64,000 nt of DNA from an uncultured Muribaculaceae bacterium (GTDB lineage Bacteria > Bacteroidota > Bacteroidia > Bacteroidales > Muribaculaceae), in the NCBI GenBank assembly GCA_910586565.1, contig CAJUIT010000001.1, positions 62,001 to 126,000 of the forward strand, written 5' to 3'. Every line of letters begins with the position of its first letter. Positions within the stretch are counted from its first letter, which is position 1. Below, piece by piece: positions 46,528 through 55,747 of the stretch. Below the pieces are notes generated by a model. That model had not been told where the DNA came from. It did no database searches and saw only the letters and a program-made list of their open reading frames with translations. The position numbers and the translations under genes were made by a program.

Positions 46528-48960
46528 TTAGAAGTCAACCGTGAGCTTCACGTTGAACTGACGGCGGGTGAGATAGTTTGGAACGGCATACTGGATGCGG
46601 TTTACGTCTGTCACCCAATAATAGCTCGAAACATTTGATATGTCGAGCAGATTGAACACGTCAACACCGAGCCAGATGCTTTTCAGCCAGCGGTGAAGTC
46701 CGGTGGCGTTCTCATCCTCCTTGAGAGGGGAGAGGAGTGCGTAACTTAGCCCTACATCCACGCGCTTGTAGGCTGGTGCACGGAAATAGCCTTTGTCTCG
46801 CGAAGAGTGGGGTGCTGTGGTGGGAAGTCCGTCGGAGAAAATGCCACGAAGGGAGAATTTCAGTTTTGGGAACTTCGGGAAGTAGTCGGTGAAGTACACG
46901 GCAAGCGAATAGCGCTGGTCGGTAGGACGGGGAACTGTCACGCCATTAAGGTTCTCCCCGGTTTTCATAACCGAGAAGCTGATCCATGAATCTGTGCCGG
47001 GCACGAATTGCCCGAAAAGCTTCATGTCAAGCCCGGCCGTGTAGCCGTCGGTGAGGTTTTGTCCTTGATAAACAATCTTCAGGTTGTCAATCTCGTAAGG
47101 GATAAGATTGTTAAGCTTTTTGTAATATGCCTCGGCCGAGAATTTGAACGGGCGGTCGAACATTCTGAAGGTGTAGTCGCTTCCCAGAATGAAATGCCAG
47201 CTCTGTTGCGATTTGATTGAGGAATTGAGGTTCACAACAGTGTTGCCATATTCATCCTCAATCGGTTGGCGGAACTCCTTGTAGAATGGTTGCTGGTAAT
47301 AAAGCCCGGTGGCAAAGCGGAATGTCCAGGAATTGTTGCGCTCGGGAATAAAAGCAACATTCACTCGCGGAGACACAAGAAACTCCTTGTTAAAATCCCA
47401 GTAGGAAAAACGCAAGCCTCCGTTTATCGCGAAATATCCGGCAGAGCTGTTAAGCCTGTAGGAGTCGCTCGCATAGAATGCAAGCCGGTTGGTTGAAAGA
47501 TTATGGCGCGAAGTGAGGTTATAAATCATGCGGATGTTTTCACCGTCGGTAGGCAAGGTGTAGCCTGCCGAGTCGCGCAGTTCCCATTCACGGGTGCGCT
47601 CCATTATTGTCTGATGGTTAAAATTGAAGCCGTAGGAAAGATTGTGATTGCGGATTGACGTGTGACCTTGCAATCCGAAGGAGAATACGGAGATTTTAAG
47701 GCGGTTGCGGGCATGCTCATGATAGCGTCCCACTCCCAATTCGCCACCTACAGCGTTGTCGGGATTGCCTTCACCCGTCGTTCCGGCCTGGTCGAGCCAA
47801 TATTCGCCCGAAATATCGTAAGCCACCAGCTCGTTTGTGAGATAGCCTGATGCAAGCAGCGTGAAATCGGTGCTGCGCGAATGGCGGTAGTTGAGATTCA
47901 GCGCTCCGAAATAGGTTTCAAAACGGTCCTTCTCCTGACCGTCGAAGTAAACCTTAAACTGTTTCGCATCGTTGGATGTGCCGAAATTCGTTTCACGGTT
48001 TACGGGCACAAACTTATAGTTGTTCACCGCGATGTTTCCGAGAAATGAAGCTTTCCATTTCTTCCCGATTTTCAGCGTGAGGTTGGTTTGATAATCGAGG
48101 AAGTTAGGGTCATATTCCCCCTTAGTCTCAAGTGAACTCAGCAACGAAGAGTTTCGCTTGTATCGGAGGCCGTGAAGCTGCGAAAAGTTTTTGGAGCTTT
48201 GCCCCAGAGATACCGAAAAGCCCATGAGGCTGCCGCTAACCGACCCCTCGAATGATTCCGGTTCGCGATAGGTGATGTCGAGCGCCGACGACATCTTGTC
48301 GCCGTATTCAACCCCATATCCGCCTGTTGAGAATGCAATCGACCCGACCATGTCGGGATTGATTACACTCAGCCCCTCCTGCTGACCGGAGGTTACAAGC
48401 TGCGGACGATAAACTTCGATTCCGTTGATATACACCGAGTTCTCGTCGTAAGTGCCGCCACGCACCGAGTATTGGCTCGACATTTCATTGCTTGAATTCA
48501 CGCCGGCAAGTGTTGTCAGCATTGATTCAACACTTCCTCCCGTGGCATCTGCCGCGAACTTATAGGAATCGGCATCAATCGTTTGCATCTGATTGGTCTG
48601 CTTCCTGAAGTCGGTAACCTGAATTTCTGTGAGCTGATGGTCTTTTGCGCGCATTCTCACATTAAGAGCCAAATCACCTTTGGGGTTTATAAGCTGGCGC
48701 CGCATCTCCTCAAAACCTATGCACGAGAAAACAACCGTCAACGTGTCGTTGGCAGGAGCGGGGGCTGAAAGTTTGTATGTTCCGTCGAGACCGGTATTCG
48801 TACCGATGGCCGTTCCGTCAATACGCACCGTTACAAATTCAAGAGGTGAGTTCTCGTTATCAAACACCTTTCCATGAATCTTCACTTGCGCGTGCACCGG
48901 TATGCACATCGTCATCAGGAATATAATGGGGAGATATAGCCGAAGGTATTTACCTGTCAT
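46528..48960 (-). CDS. TonB-dependent receptor with carboxypeptidase-regulatory-like N-terminal domain
   Basis: An 810-residue outer membrane transporter. After a signal peptide (IFLMTMCIPVHA) comes a CarboxypepD_reg-like Ig-fold domain (about 25-105, IHGKVFDNENSPLEFVTV), then the plug (about 115-235 with TLAGVNSSNEMSSQYSVRGG and VYINGIEVY) and a beta-barrel ending in NVKLTVDF with terminal Phe. It differs from SusC receptors: there is no SusD partner and the length is about 800 rather than 1000. Substrate could be a metal chelate, peptide or other ligand. It heads a unit with the DUF6155 gene. Confidence 0.92.
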   Translation of the reverse strand: MTGKYLRLYLPIIFLMTMCIPVHAQVKIHGKVFDNENSPLEFVTVRIDGTAIGTNTGLDGTYKLSAPAPANDTLTVVFSCIGFEEMRRQLINPKGDLALNVRMRAKDHQLTEIQVTDFRKQTNQMQTIDADSYKFAADATGGSVESMLTTLAGVNSSNEMSSQYSVRGGTYDENSVYINGIEVYRPQLVTSGQQEGLSVINPDMVGSIAFSTGGYGVEYGDKMSSALDITYREPESFEGSVSGSLMGFSVSLGQSSKNFSQLHGLRYKRNSSLLSSLETKGEYDPNFLDYQTNLTLKIGKKWKASFLGNIAVNNYKFVPVNRETNFGTSNDAKQFKVYFDGQEKDRFETYFGALNLNYRHSRSTDFTLLASGYLTNELVAYDISGEYWLDQAGTTGEGNPDNAVGGELGVGRYHEHARNRLKISVFSFGLQGHTSIRNHNLSYGFNFNHQTIMERTREWELRDSAGYTLPTDGENIRMIYNLTSRHNLSTNRLAFYASDSYRLNSSAGYFAINGGLRFSYWDFNKEFLVSPRVNVAFIPERNNSWTFRFATGLYYQQPFYKEFRQPIEDEYGNTVVNLNSSIKSQQSWHFILGSDYTFRMFDRPFKFSAEAYYKKLNNLIPYEIDNLKIVYQGQNLTDGYTAGLDMKLFGQFVPGTDSWISFSVMKTGENLNGVTVPRPTDQRYSLAVYFTDYFPKFPKLKFSLRGIFSDGLPTTAPHSSRDKGYFRAPAYKRVDVGLSYALLSPLKEDENATGLHRWLKSIWLGVDVFNLLDISNVSSYYWVTDVNRIQYAVPNYLTRRQFNVKLTVDF

Positions 48961-49306
48961 AATTTCTTATCTTTGTCGCAGCTTTTTATGTGCCGGTTAT
49001 TCTTTATAATAACGAAAATAGCAACTGCAAATTATGTGCCATGCCAATTAATTGAATAAATGAAGCCTGCCGACTGAAGCTTCCGGTTATATTCCGCAGA
49101 GAGGCCTCATTATAGCTTTTTATGATTAATTCACGGAGGTAACCATGAAAAACAAGTTGAGTTTGATTAATTTTGCATCCAATTTCCAAAGTGATGTCTG
49201 CTTGTTATCTTCCAGTTGTAAAGATACGAGAAATGAGTTCATAAAGCAGATTGTTTCATTGTTTAGTTTAAGCCGTAACGGCTCTGCAAATCTAAGGTAA
49301 TAATAT
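48961..49306. other. Divergent intergenic region between the TonB receptor and nhaC
   Basis: 346 AT-rich bases. It contains -7-like boxes on both strands: TATCTTTG (48968-48975, plus), TAATTTTG (49169-49176, plus) and TAGATTTG (49294-49287, minus). Which are used is not decidable from sequence. Minus-strand frames here (for example 49004-49189) are weak and not annotated. Confidence 0.5.
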
Positions 49307-50752
49307 TTGAAATTGAAAAGAACTTTAACCCCCGCATCAATCGTCGCCCCACCTTTGTGGGTAAGCCTCATTCCGATTGCTGTTTTATTGATTGTGCTCA
49401 TCGCCATAATTGTGAAATGTGGCGCCTCCGCTATTTCCGACTATAGCCAGATGGCTCTTTTAGGCTCGGCAATGTTGGCCGTTGTTCTCTCCGCAGCCGT
49501 TAAAAGCTTGAGCAAACGAGGAATGAAAATCGGCTTCACTCGAAGTGCCCGACAGATTCTGCCTGCCGTTCCAATGCTGTTCTGCATTTCGATGGTTGCC
49601 ACCACATGGATGCTTGCAGGTGTAGTGCCGACGCTTATCGATTACGGTCTCGGATTTCTCATTCCCACGCTGTTTTTGGGGACTGCATGCGTGGTTTGTG
49701 CCATCGTCTCGGTTCTCACAGGCAGTTCGTGGTCGACCATTGCAACAATCGGAGTGGCTTTTATGGGCATTGGCCAGGTTATGGGATTCCATCCCGGGTG
49801 GGTTGCAGGTGCCATAATCTCAGGGGCATACTTTGGCGACAAGATTTCGCCACTGAGCGACACGACTGTTGTGGCCTCGTCGGCTTGCGGAGTCGACCTT
49901 TTTGCCCACATGAAGTATCTGCTGCTTACTTCCGTGCCGGCAATGTTGATTGCGCTTGTGGTGTTTCTCATCGCCGGCTTTGCAACCGACACGGCTGGCA
50001 CCACTCAATCGGGCGAACTGGTATCGTCGCTTAACTCGCTGTTTAATATCACTCCGGCTACATTGCTGATTCCGGCTATAACGCTTCTGCTTATCCTGCT
50101 GCGCGTTCCAACCCTGATAACACTGGCGGCAAGTGCGGCTCTCGGATTTGCGGGTATTTTCCTGTTTCAGTCGCATGCTGCAACGGAGCTTCCGGCGGCG
50201 CTTATGTCGTTGTGGAGCGGGTCGGATTTGAAATCGGGCTTGCCTATGCTTGATGACCTTGTGGAAACGGGTGGTATCACAGGAATGATTCCTACGGTAA
50301 CACTCGTGCTGAGTGCCATGATGTTCGGAACGGCTATGATTGGCACAGGCATGCTTGCCTCCATCACATCGGCAATTACACATCGCTTGTCAAAACGCAC
50401 TTCAATTGTCGGGGCAACTGTTGCAAGTGGACTGTTTATGAACAGTTGCACCGCCGACCAATACCTCTCGCTCATAATCACCGGCAATATGTATCGCAAT
50501 GTTTACCGCAAATTCCGATTGGAACCGAGGCTGTTGAGCCGCACCATCGAGGATTCCGTCTCGGTAACTTCGGTGCTGATTCCGTGGAATTCATGCGGTG
50601 TCACACAATCAACCGTTCTCGGTGTCTCGACGCTCGTTTATTTCCCGTTCTGCATCTTCAACATTTTGTCGCCTTGCATGAGTATGCTGATGGCATGGAC
50701 CGGCTACCGCATTCGCACTCATGCTCGTTCGCGCGTGCCGGCGTCGGCTTGA
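49307..50752 (+). CDS. nhaC: NhaC family Na+/H+ antiporter
   Basis: A 481-residue inner membrane antiporter with about eleven to twelve helices. Family features are GSSWSTIATIGVAFMGIG in the middle, the conserved GAYFGDKISPLSDTTVVAS motif with its Asp residues, and the C-terminal SVLIPWNSCGV segment. The first codon is TTG at 49307 (MKLKRTLTPAS); no ATG occurs before the first membrane helix, so a TTG start (this one or the next at 49313) is needed. It exchanges Na+ for H+, possibly coupled to a metabolite in some members (malate/lactate types). It ends 92 bases before a perfect inverted repeat that acts as its likely terminator. Confidence 0.9.
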   Translation: MKLKRTLTPASIVAPPLWVSLIPIAVLLIVLIAIIVKCGASAISDYSQMALLGSAMLAVVLSAAVKSLSKRGMKIGFTRSARQILPAVPMLFCISMVATTWMLAGVVPTLIDYGLGFLIPTLFLGTACVVCAIVSVLTGSSWSTIATIGVAFMGIGQVMGFHPGWVAGAIISGAYFGDKISPLSDTTVVASSACGVDLFAHMKYLLLTSVPAMLIALVVFLIAGFATDTAGTTQSGELVSSLNSLFNITPATLLIPAITLLLILLRVPTLITLAASAALGFAGIFLFQSHAATELPAALMSLWSGSDLKSGLPMLDDLVETGGITGMIPTVTLVLSAMMFGTAMIGTGMLASITSAITHRLSKRTSIVGATVASGLFMNSCTADQYLSLIITGNMYRNVYRKFRLEPRLLSRTIEDSVSVTSVLIPWNSCGVTQSTVLGVSTLVYFPFCIFNILSPCMSMLMAWTGYRIRTHARSRVPASA

Positions 50753-50843
50753 TATGATAAAATATGCCTCAAGATTTTCGACCGGGGTATTAACATTTAT
50801 TATTAAACACCCTCTGAATCTCGCTCCTCCGAAATAAATTGCT

Positions 50844-50851
50844 TAACTTTG
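50844..50851 (+). promoter_or_regulatory. -7 box (TAACTTTG) inside a hairpin, for the aminotransferase
   Basis: Exact TAnnTTTG. Bases 50845-50851 form the outer part of the left arm of the inverted repeat at 50845-50880, so promoter and hairpin share sequence. The predicted start of transcription, near 50857, is past most of the left arm. Confidence 0.65.
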
Positions 50852-50880
50852 CAATGCCGAATTAAAGGCATTGCAAAGTT
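50845..50880 (+). terminator. Perfect inverted repeat overlapping a promoter
   Basis: AACTTTGCAATGCC (50845-50858) and GGCATTGCAAAGTT (50867-50880), 14 perfect pairs with an 8-base loop, followed by TTCTTTTTTA. It fits an intrinsic terminator for nhaC transcripts, or a dimeric-repressor operator. Confidence 0.75.
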
Positions 50881-50959
50881 TTCTTTTTTATGTGGCTGCT
50901 CACCCGGTTTTGACTATTTCGGGCTGAGTGGCATAGTTGGAACAAAACCGGCACGCGCT

Positions 50960-52096
50960 ATGATAAAATTATCATTACCCCATTTAGCGGGCAACGAAAA
51001 GAAATATGTGAACGAGGCGATTGACTCAACATGGATTGTGCCCCTCGGGCCGTTTGTCGACCGTTTTGAAAATGAGTTGCAACAATATCTGCACGCTCCT
51101 GCTGTGGTGGCACTGTCGGCCGGCACTGCAGCTATCCATCTCGGGTTGGTTATGGCAGGAGTGAAAGCCGGCGATGAGGTGATTTGTCAGTCGCTGACAT
51201 TTTCGGCAAGCTGCAATCCCATTAAATACATCGGGGCATCACCTGTGTTCGTCGACAGCGAACCGCGCACATGGAACATGTCGGCCACATGCCTCAGGCA
51301 GGCAATCACTGACCGCATAGCCACCACAGGCCGCAAACCGGCAGCCATTGTCGTAGTGCATCTCTACGGCATGCCCGCTGAGATGGATGCCGTGAAAGCT
51401 GTAGCCGATGAATTTGAGATTCCTGTTGTGGAAGATGCCGCCGAAGCGCTCGGTTCAACTTATCGCGGAGCTTTCTGTGGCACCATCGGTGCCTATGGCG
51501 TTCTAAGTTTCAACGGTAACAAAATCATAACTACCTCCGGCGGGGGAGCACTCGTATGCCCGGATGCCGAAAGTGCCGAACGTGTCAAATTCCTTTCAAC
51601 GCAGGCCCGGGAGAACCGCCCTTACTACTATCACACCACCATAGGCTACAACTACCGCCTGAGCAATGTGTCGGCGGCCATCGGTTGCGCCCAGATTGAG
51701 GAATTGCCGCAACGTGTTGAGCGCCGCCGGGCTATTCATGCAATGTATGTGGCCGGACTTGCCGATGTTGCCGGAGTTAAAGTGCACACTAATCCCGACA
51801 AAGATTTCAATTCCAATTACTGGCTGTCGACCATTACCTTTGATAAATCGATAATTTCAAAAACTCCCGATGAAATCAGAGTGTTATTAATGGAGAAAGG
51901 GATTGAAACGCGCCTTATCTGGCGTCCGATGCACATGCAGCCTGTGTTTGCCGATTGCCCCTACTACTGCGGTGAGATTGATTGTTCACGCGCGATTTTT
52001 GAATCGGGGCTGTGCCTCCCGAGCGGTTCATCGCTGACTGATGAGGAAGTTGCACAGGTTATTGAGGCAATCAAATCGGCAGTGACTTTAGATTGA
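50960..52096 (+). CDS. DegT/DnrJ/EryC1/StrS family sugar aminotransferase
   Basis: A PLP aminotransferase of 378 residues that converts a nucleotide-linked 4-keto (or 3-keto) sugar to the amino sugar. The PLP lysine is K188 in SFNGNKIITTSGGG, the pattern of PglE/perosamine-synthase-like 4-aminotransferases; VEDAAEALGSTYRG supplies the PLP-contacting Asp, and ETRLIWRPMHMQPVF is the C-terminal substrate arm. The start at 50960 (MIKLSLPHLAG) fits homologues; the frame back to 50849 begins inside the -7 box. A HAD phosphatase gene follows after 48 bases. No dehydratase, glycosyltransferase or flippase is near, so the product sugar is unknown. Confidence 0.9.
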   Translation: MIKLSLPHLAGNEKKYVNEAIDSTWIVPLGPFVDRFENELQQYLHAPAVVALSAGTAAIHLGLVMAGVKAGDEVICQSLTFSASCNPIKYIGASPVFVDSEPRTWNMSATCLRQAITDRIATTGRKPAAIVVVHLYGMPAEMDAVKAVADEFEIPVVEDAAEALGSTYRGAFCGTIGAYGVLSFNGNKIITTSGGGALVCPDAESAERVKFLSTQARENRPYYYHTTIGYNYRLSNVSAAIGCAQIEELPQRVERRRAIHAMYVAGLADVAGVKVHTNPDKDFNSNYWLSTITFDKSIISKTPDEIRVLLMEKGIETRLIWRPMHMQPVFADCPYYCGEIDCSRAIFESGLCLPSGSSLTDEEVAQVIEAIKSAVTLD

Positions 52097-52144
52097 TGCG
52101 GCAAAATCCCTTGTACAAATTTAAGTTTAAGGAATTTGCCACAG

Positions 52145-52813
52145 ATGATTGCTTTTGATCTTGACGATACACTATACAAAGAAATCGACTATGTGAAGTC
52201 GGGCTACCGTGCCATTGCAGCTGAAGCCTCACGGCTCGGATTGATTGCATTTGAGGATGCTGTCGCTATCGTTGAGGAGGCAGCCAACACCGCAGCGGGG
52301 CTTGATGAATTGTCGGCTATAATCTCGCAGAATCATCGCGGATGTGGCTTTGATGTTGCGAGGATGCTTCACATCTACCGTTACCACACTCCGCAAATCT
52401 CATTGTCAAGCGCAACCCGCAATTTACTTGACCGGGTGAAAGAAAGTGGTGAGGAGATGGCACTTATTACCGACGGCCGTTCAGCAACACAACGCGCCAA
52501 GATTTCAGCTCTCGGGCTTAACAGATATTTTTCTCCTGAAAATATAATTATTTCGGAAGAAACAGGTGCCGATAAAACAACGCCTACTCCGTTCAACCTC
52601 CTAATGGAGCACAATCCCGGAGCAGAGAGGTTTGTCTACATCGGTGATAACCCTGCAAAAGATTTCCGATGGCCGAATGCTCTGGGGTGGGACACTTTTC
52701 AGCTCAATGATTGCGACAGAGTGAACATCCACTCGCAGGAGATTGCAGTAGCTCCCGAATATTCCGCAAAACACGCGGTTAACAATATCACTGAGTTGCT
52801 GAAATTTCTTTAA
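52145..52813 (+). CDS. HAD family hydrolase (pyrimidine 5'-nucleotidase-like)
   Basis: A 222-residue cytosolic phosphatase of the haloacid dehalogenase superfamily. Motif I is AFDLDDTLYKE (nucleophile D5, acid D7), motif II is LITDGRS, motif III lies near the K of GADKTTPTPF, and motif IV is YIGDNPAKDF. The helical cap between motifs I and II places it in subfamily I. DLDDTLY is seen in SDT1/YjjG-like nucleotidases, but also in sugar phosphatases. I use the ATG at 52145; a TTG at 52136 also fits. Co-transcription with the sugar aminotransferase suggests it dephosphorylates an intermediate of the same pathway, but this is only inference. Confidence 0.85.
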   Translation: MIAFDLDDTLYKEIDYVKSGYRAIAAEASRLGLIAFEDAVAIVEEAANTAAGLDELSAIISQNHRGCGFDVARMLHIYRYHTPQISLSSATRNLLDRVKESGEEMALITDGRSATQRAKISALGLNRYFSPENIIISEETGADKTTPTPFNLLMEHNPGAERFVYIGDNPAKDFRWPNALGWDTFQLNDCDRVNIHSQEIAVAPEYSAKHAVNNITELLKFL

Positions 52814-52831
52814 GAGATGGTCAACATAAAC

Positions 52832-52872
52832 AACGCGGGCTGCATCACATTTTTGTTGATGCAGCCCGCGTT
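52832..52872. terminator. Hairpin between convergent HAD and prs genes
   Basis: AACGCGGGCTGCATCA (52832-52847) and TGATGCAGCCCGCGTT (52857-52872), 16 perfect pairs with a 9-base loop. It can serve both directions; T-tracts are short on either side. Confidence 0.8.
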
Positions 52873-52897
52873 GGATATATACGCTAATCGTTGAATC

Positions 52898-53842
52898 TTA
52901 TTTGATAAGATATTGCGATGAGATTGACTCGTTGTTGTGAACGCGGCGGATAGTGTCGGCGAAAAGTTTTGCCACCGACAGAATTGTAGCCTTTTTGCAA
53001 TTCTTATTGAAAGGAATGGAGTTGGTGAAAATCATTTCGGTAAGGCCGCAATTATCAACGCGTTCAGAGGCGGGATCGCTCATGATTGCATGCGATGCAA
53101 GCGCGCGCACCGATTTTGCACCTTCGGCAAGCATGAGGTCGGCAGCCTTGGTGATAGTGCCGGCTGTGTCGACCATGTCGTCAACCAGAATGACGTTTTT
53201 ATCCTTAACGTCACCGATTACGGTCATGTTGGCCACAACGTTGGCTTTTGCACGCTGCTTGTGGCAGAGCACCAGAGGCACGTTGAGATATTTTGCGTAA
53301 TTGTTGGCACGCTTTGCGCCACCTACGTCGGGAGTTGCAATCACCAGATTGTCGAGATTGAGCGACTGAATGTAGGGGAGGAATACCGACGATGCGTAAA
53401 GGTGGTCAACAGGCACGTTGAAAAAGCCCTGAATCTGATCGGCATGCAAGTCCATTGTAATGACACGATCGGCTCCTGCGGTTACAAGAAGATCCGACAC
53501 AAGCTTGGCGGCAATCGACACACGGGGTTTATCCTTGCGGTCCTGACGTGCCCAGCCAAAATAAGGAATAACAGCGATGACCGATTTGGCGGAAGCTCGC
53601 TTCGCCGCGTCGATCATCAGCAATAATTCCATCAAATTGTCGGTGTTGGGGAAAGTGGACTGCACGAGATAAACCTCGCAGCCACGGATTGATTCCTCAA
53701 ACGAAACTTCAAATTCTCCGTCGGCGAAATGTTGGATATTCATTTGGCCAAGCTCGATGCCAAGGTCTTTGCAAATTTCCTCAGCCATATAGCGGGACTT
53801 TGTACCTGCAAAAACCTTGATAGGGGGTAACATGGAATTCAT
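52898..53842 (-). CDS. prs: Ribose-phosphate pyrophosphokinase (PRPP synthetase)
   Basis: Makes PRPP from ribose 5-phosphate and ATP for nucleotide, His and Trp synthesis. Features are the ATP/R5P loop FGWARQDRKDKPR, the metal site DLHADQIQGFF and the PRPP-binding VILVDDMVDTAGT. The start at 53842 (MNSMLPPIKV, 314 residues) is favoured because the longer frame to 53872 would begin inside the -7 box at 53877-53870. The product is a substrate of the PurF-like enzyme encoded 43 kb away. Confidence 0.96.
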   Translation of the reverse strand: MNSMLPPIKVFAGTKSRYMAEEICKDLGIELGQMNIQHFADGEFEVSFEESIRGCEVYLVQSTFPNTDNLMELLLMIDAAKRASAKSVIAVIPYFGWARQDRKDKPRVSIAAKLVSDLLVTAGADRVITMDLHADQIQGFFNVPVDHLYASSVFLPYIQSLNLDNLVIATPDVGGAKRANNYAKYLNVPLVLCHKQRAKANVVANMTVIGDVKDKNVILVDDMVDTAGTITKAADLMLAEGAKSVRALASHAIMSDPASERVDNCGLTEMIFTNSIPFNKNCKKATILSVAKLFADTIRRVHNNESISSQYLIK

Positions 53843-53869
53843 AAAAAGTTTAGGGATGAAATGGTAGTG

Positions 53870-53877
53870 CAAAATTA
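53870..53877 (-). promoter_or_regulatory. Bacteroidetes -7 box (TAATTTTG) for prs
   Basis: Exact match on the minus strand, 28 bases before the prs ATG at 53842. It rules out the longer open frame as the start. The -33 half is weak. Confidence 0.65.
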
Positions 53878-53921
53878 GACATTTTTCACGGACTATCCCC
53901 GCTTTTTATGAAGAATTTTTT

Positions 53922-55691
53922 TCATTTCATTTTCCACACCACGGCGCCCCAAGGTGCAACGGCGGTTTCAAATGGAGTTTCGGCCGACAAGGTTTTCGTC
54001 TGTTTACGTCCGCTAATCAGCTCGGTTGCCTGGCGCTTACCTTCTTTCAGTCCATACATGTTCATGGCGAGCTGAGGAATGTTGATTTTCAATGCCATCG
54101 GCTCATCTGAAAAGTTAACGGCGATAAGAAACGTGGTGTCGCCATAATGGCGCAGGAATGCATAGTTACGGTGGGGTGAAAAATCGGGATTCTCAAAGTT
54201 CACATACATCAAATCGAAAAACTCACCTTCCGAAATGGCTTTTTCCTTATTTAGCAGAGTGAGCACCCGTTCATAAACGCCGCGAAGGTCTTTTTCAACG
54301 GCTGAAAGGCCCCCTCCGTCGGCTTTGCCATTGTTAAACCACCGGCGCAGAGTCGGAACCGACCAATAATCGAAAATCGTGGTGCGACCATCCTTGCCAC
54401 TGAAACCTTCGGCGTCCTCAGCTTTCTCACCGAGTTCCTGACCGGCATATACCATGAACGGTGCGGTAGAAATCATTGAACTTACCACAAGAGAGGGGAG
54501 AAACTTGGTTGCATCACCGGCATATTGTTCCGAGGCAAACCTCTGTTCATCGTGATTCTCAAGGAAATTGAGCATTCTGCCACCTATCCCGTCAACACGC
54601 TGCCAGCAGTCGGTGATTGTGGCTGCTGAGTGGTTGTAGCATTGCACGGCACGCAATGTGTCGTAGAGATTCACCTTATCATAGAGATAGTCGAATCCCC
54701 CGCGGAACAGGAAATCGCGATAGAGGTTAACGTCGTATATCTCGGCAATGAACTTTATGTGGGGATAGGTTGACTTCACTTGCGGAATCGCCCACTCCCA
54801 AAAATCGAGCGGCACCATAAACACCATGTCGCATCTGAAAGCATCAATTCCTTTGGCCGCCCAATAGCGCAGGATGTGGAGCATCTTCATCCATGTGGGA
54901 GGAATGGGGGAGAAGTGACACGAGCCGTCGCCATAGTCAACTCCGTAGTTGAGCTTCACCGTCTCATACCAGTCGTTTCGCGATGGGAATGCGTTGAAGC
55001 AATCATTTCCCGAAGCCTTTGCCGGGAACTCATAGTAGTTGTCAATCGGGAATTGCGGTTGAAAAAGCTGACGGGGTATATAGTAGAAATTATTGGTGGG
55101 GGAGAAGAATTTAGTGGTGTCGTCACCTTGCCCGAAATCCTCAATGCCGGCAGGAGCCGCATCGGAATGGTAGCAGCGCGCAACATGGTTTGGAACAAAA
55201 TCCATGATAACACGCATCCCGGCACGGTGTGTGCGGTCAACCAACGCCTCAAACTCGGCAATACGGTCGGGAATCGACACGGCCACATCGGGGTCGATGT
55301 CGTAGTAATCCTTTATGGCGTAGGGTGAGCCGGCTTTCCCTTTCACCACGGTGGGATTATCGGGTGTTATACCGTAGGCTGTGTAGTCGGTGGCATGTGC
55401 ATGCTCTATGATACCCGTATACCACACGTGAGTGATTCCAAGTTCCTTGATTTTTTTTAGCACATCGGGCGTGATGTCATTAAGTTTGCCGCACCCGTTT
55501 TGCGAAATATCACCGTTGGGCACACAATTCTCAACGGTGTTGGAGAATAATCGCGGAAGCATCTGGTAAATCACAGGTTTTGCCACTTCGGGCAAACGGC
55601 TGCCATGCGGTTTTGCCGCTACTCTTTTCCGCGGTTTTGCAAGGGGAGCACCCCCCTCATTGTCACGAAGCTCTTTATTGTCAGTTTTCAT
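53922..55691 (-). CDS. GH13 alpha-amylase family glycoside hydrolase
   Basis: A 589-residue alpha-glucan-active enzyme with no signal peptide, so it is predicted to be cytosolic. The (beta/alpha)8 barrel has the GH13 conserved regions in order: DFVPNH, the nucleophile Asp in GIDAFRCDMVF, the acid/base Glu in FIAEIYD and the transition-state Asp in FLENHDEQR. A C-terminal beta domain follows (about 500-589). The first 40 residues are charged and Lys-rich (KPRKRVAAK). The start at 55691 (MKTDNKELRD) is chosen; 55727 adds 12 residues. Exact action (maltodextrin hydrolysis, glucosyl transfer) is not clear. It follows the patatin gene by 56 bases. Confidence 0.9.
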   Translation of the reverse strand: MKTDNKELRDNEGGAPLAKPRKRVAAKPHGSRLPEVAKPVIYQMLPRLFSNTVENCVPNGDISQNGCGKLNDITPDVLKKIKELGITHVWYTGIIEHAHATDYTAYGITPDNPTVVKGKAGSPYAIKDYYDIDPDVAVSIPDRIAEFEALVDRTHRAGMRVIMDFVPNHVARCYHSDAAPAGIEDFGQGDDTTKFFSPTNNFYYIPRQLFQPQFPIDNYYEFPAKASGNDCFNAFPSRNDWYETVKLNYGVDYGDGSCHFSPIPPTWMKMLHILRYWAAKGIDAFRCDMVFMVPLDFWEWAIPQVKSTYPHIKFIAEIYDVNLYRDFLFRGGFDYLYDKVNLYDTLRAVQCYNHSAATITDCWQRVDGIGGRMLNFLENHDEQRFASEQYAGDATKFLPSLVVSSMISTAPFMVYAGQELGEKAEDAEGFSGKDGRTTIFDYWSVPTLRRWFNNGKADGGGLSAVEKDLRGVYERVLTLLNKEKAISEGEFFDLMYVNFENPDFSPHRNYAFLRHYGDTTFLIAVNFSDEPMALKINIPQLAMNMYGLKEGKRQATELISGRKQTKTLSAETPFETAVAPWGAVVWKMK

Positions 55692-55747
55692 ATATGGTAT
55701 AGTATTACTCAACGGAGCGTCAGGCATAAGTGTCGGTTGACACTCTT

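Noticed and set aside
49126..49407. 93-codon minus-strand frame overlapping the nhaC start
   Set aside because: Overlaps nhaC and a divergent promoter region; no recognisable features.
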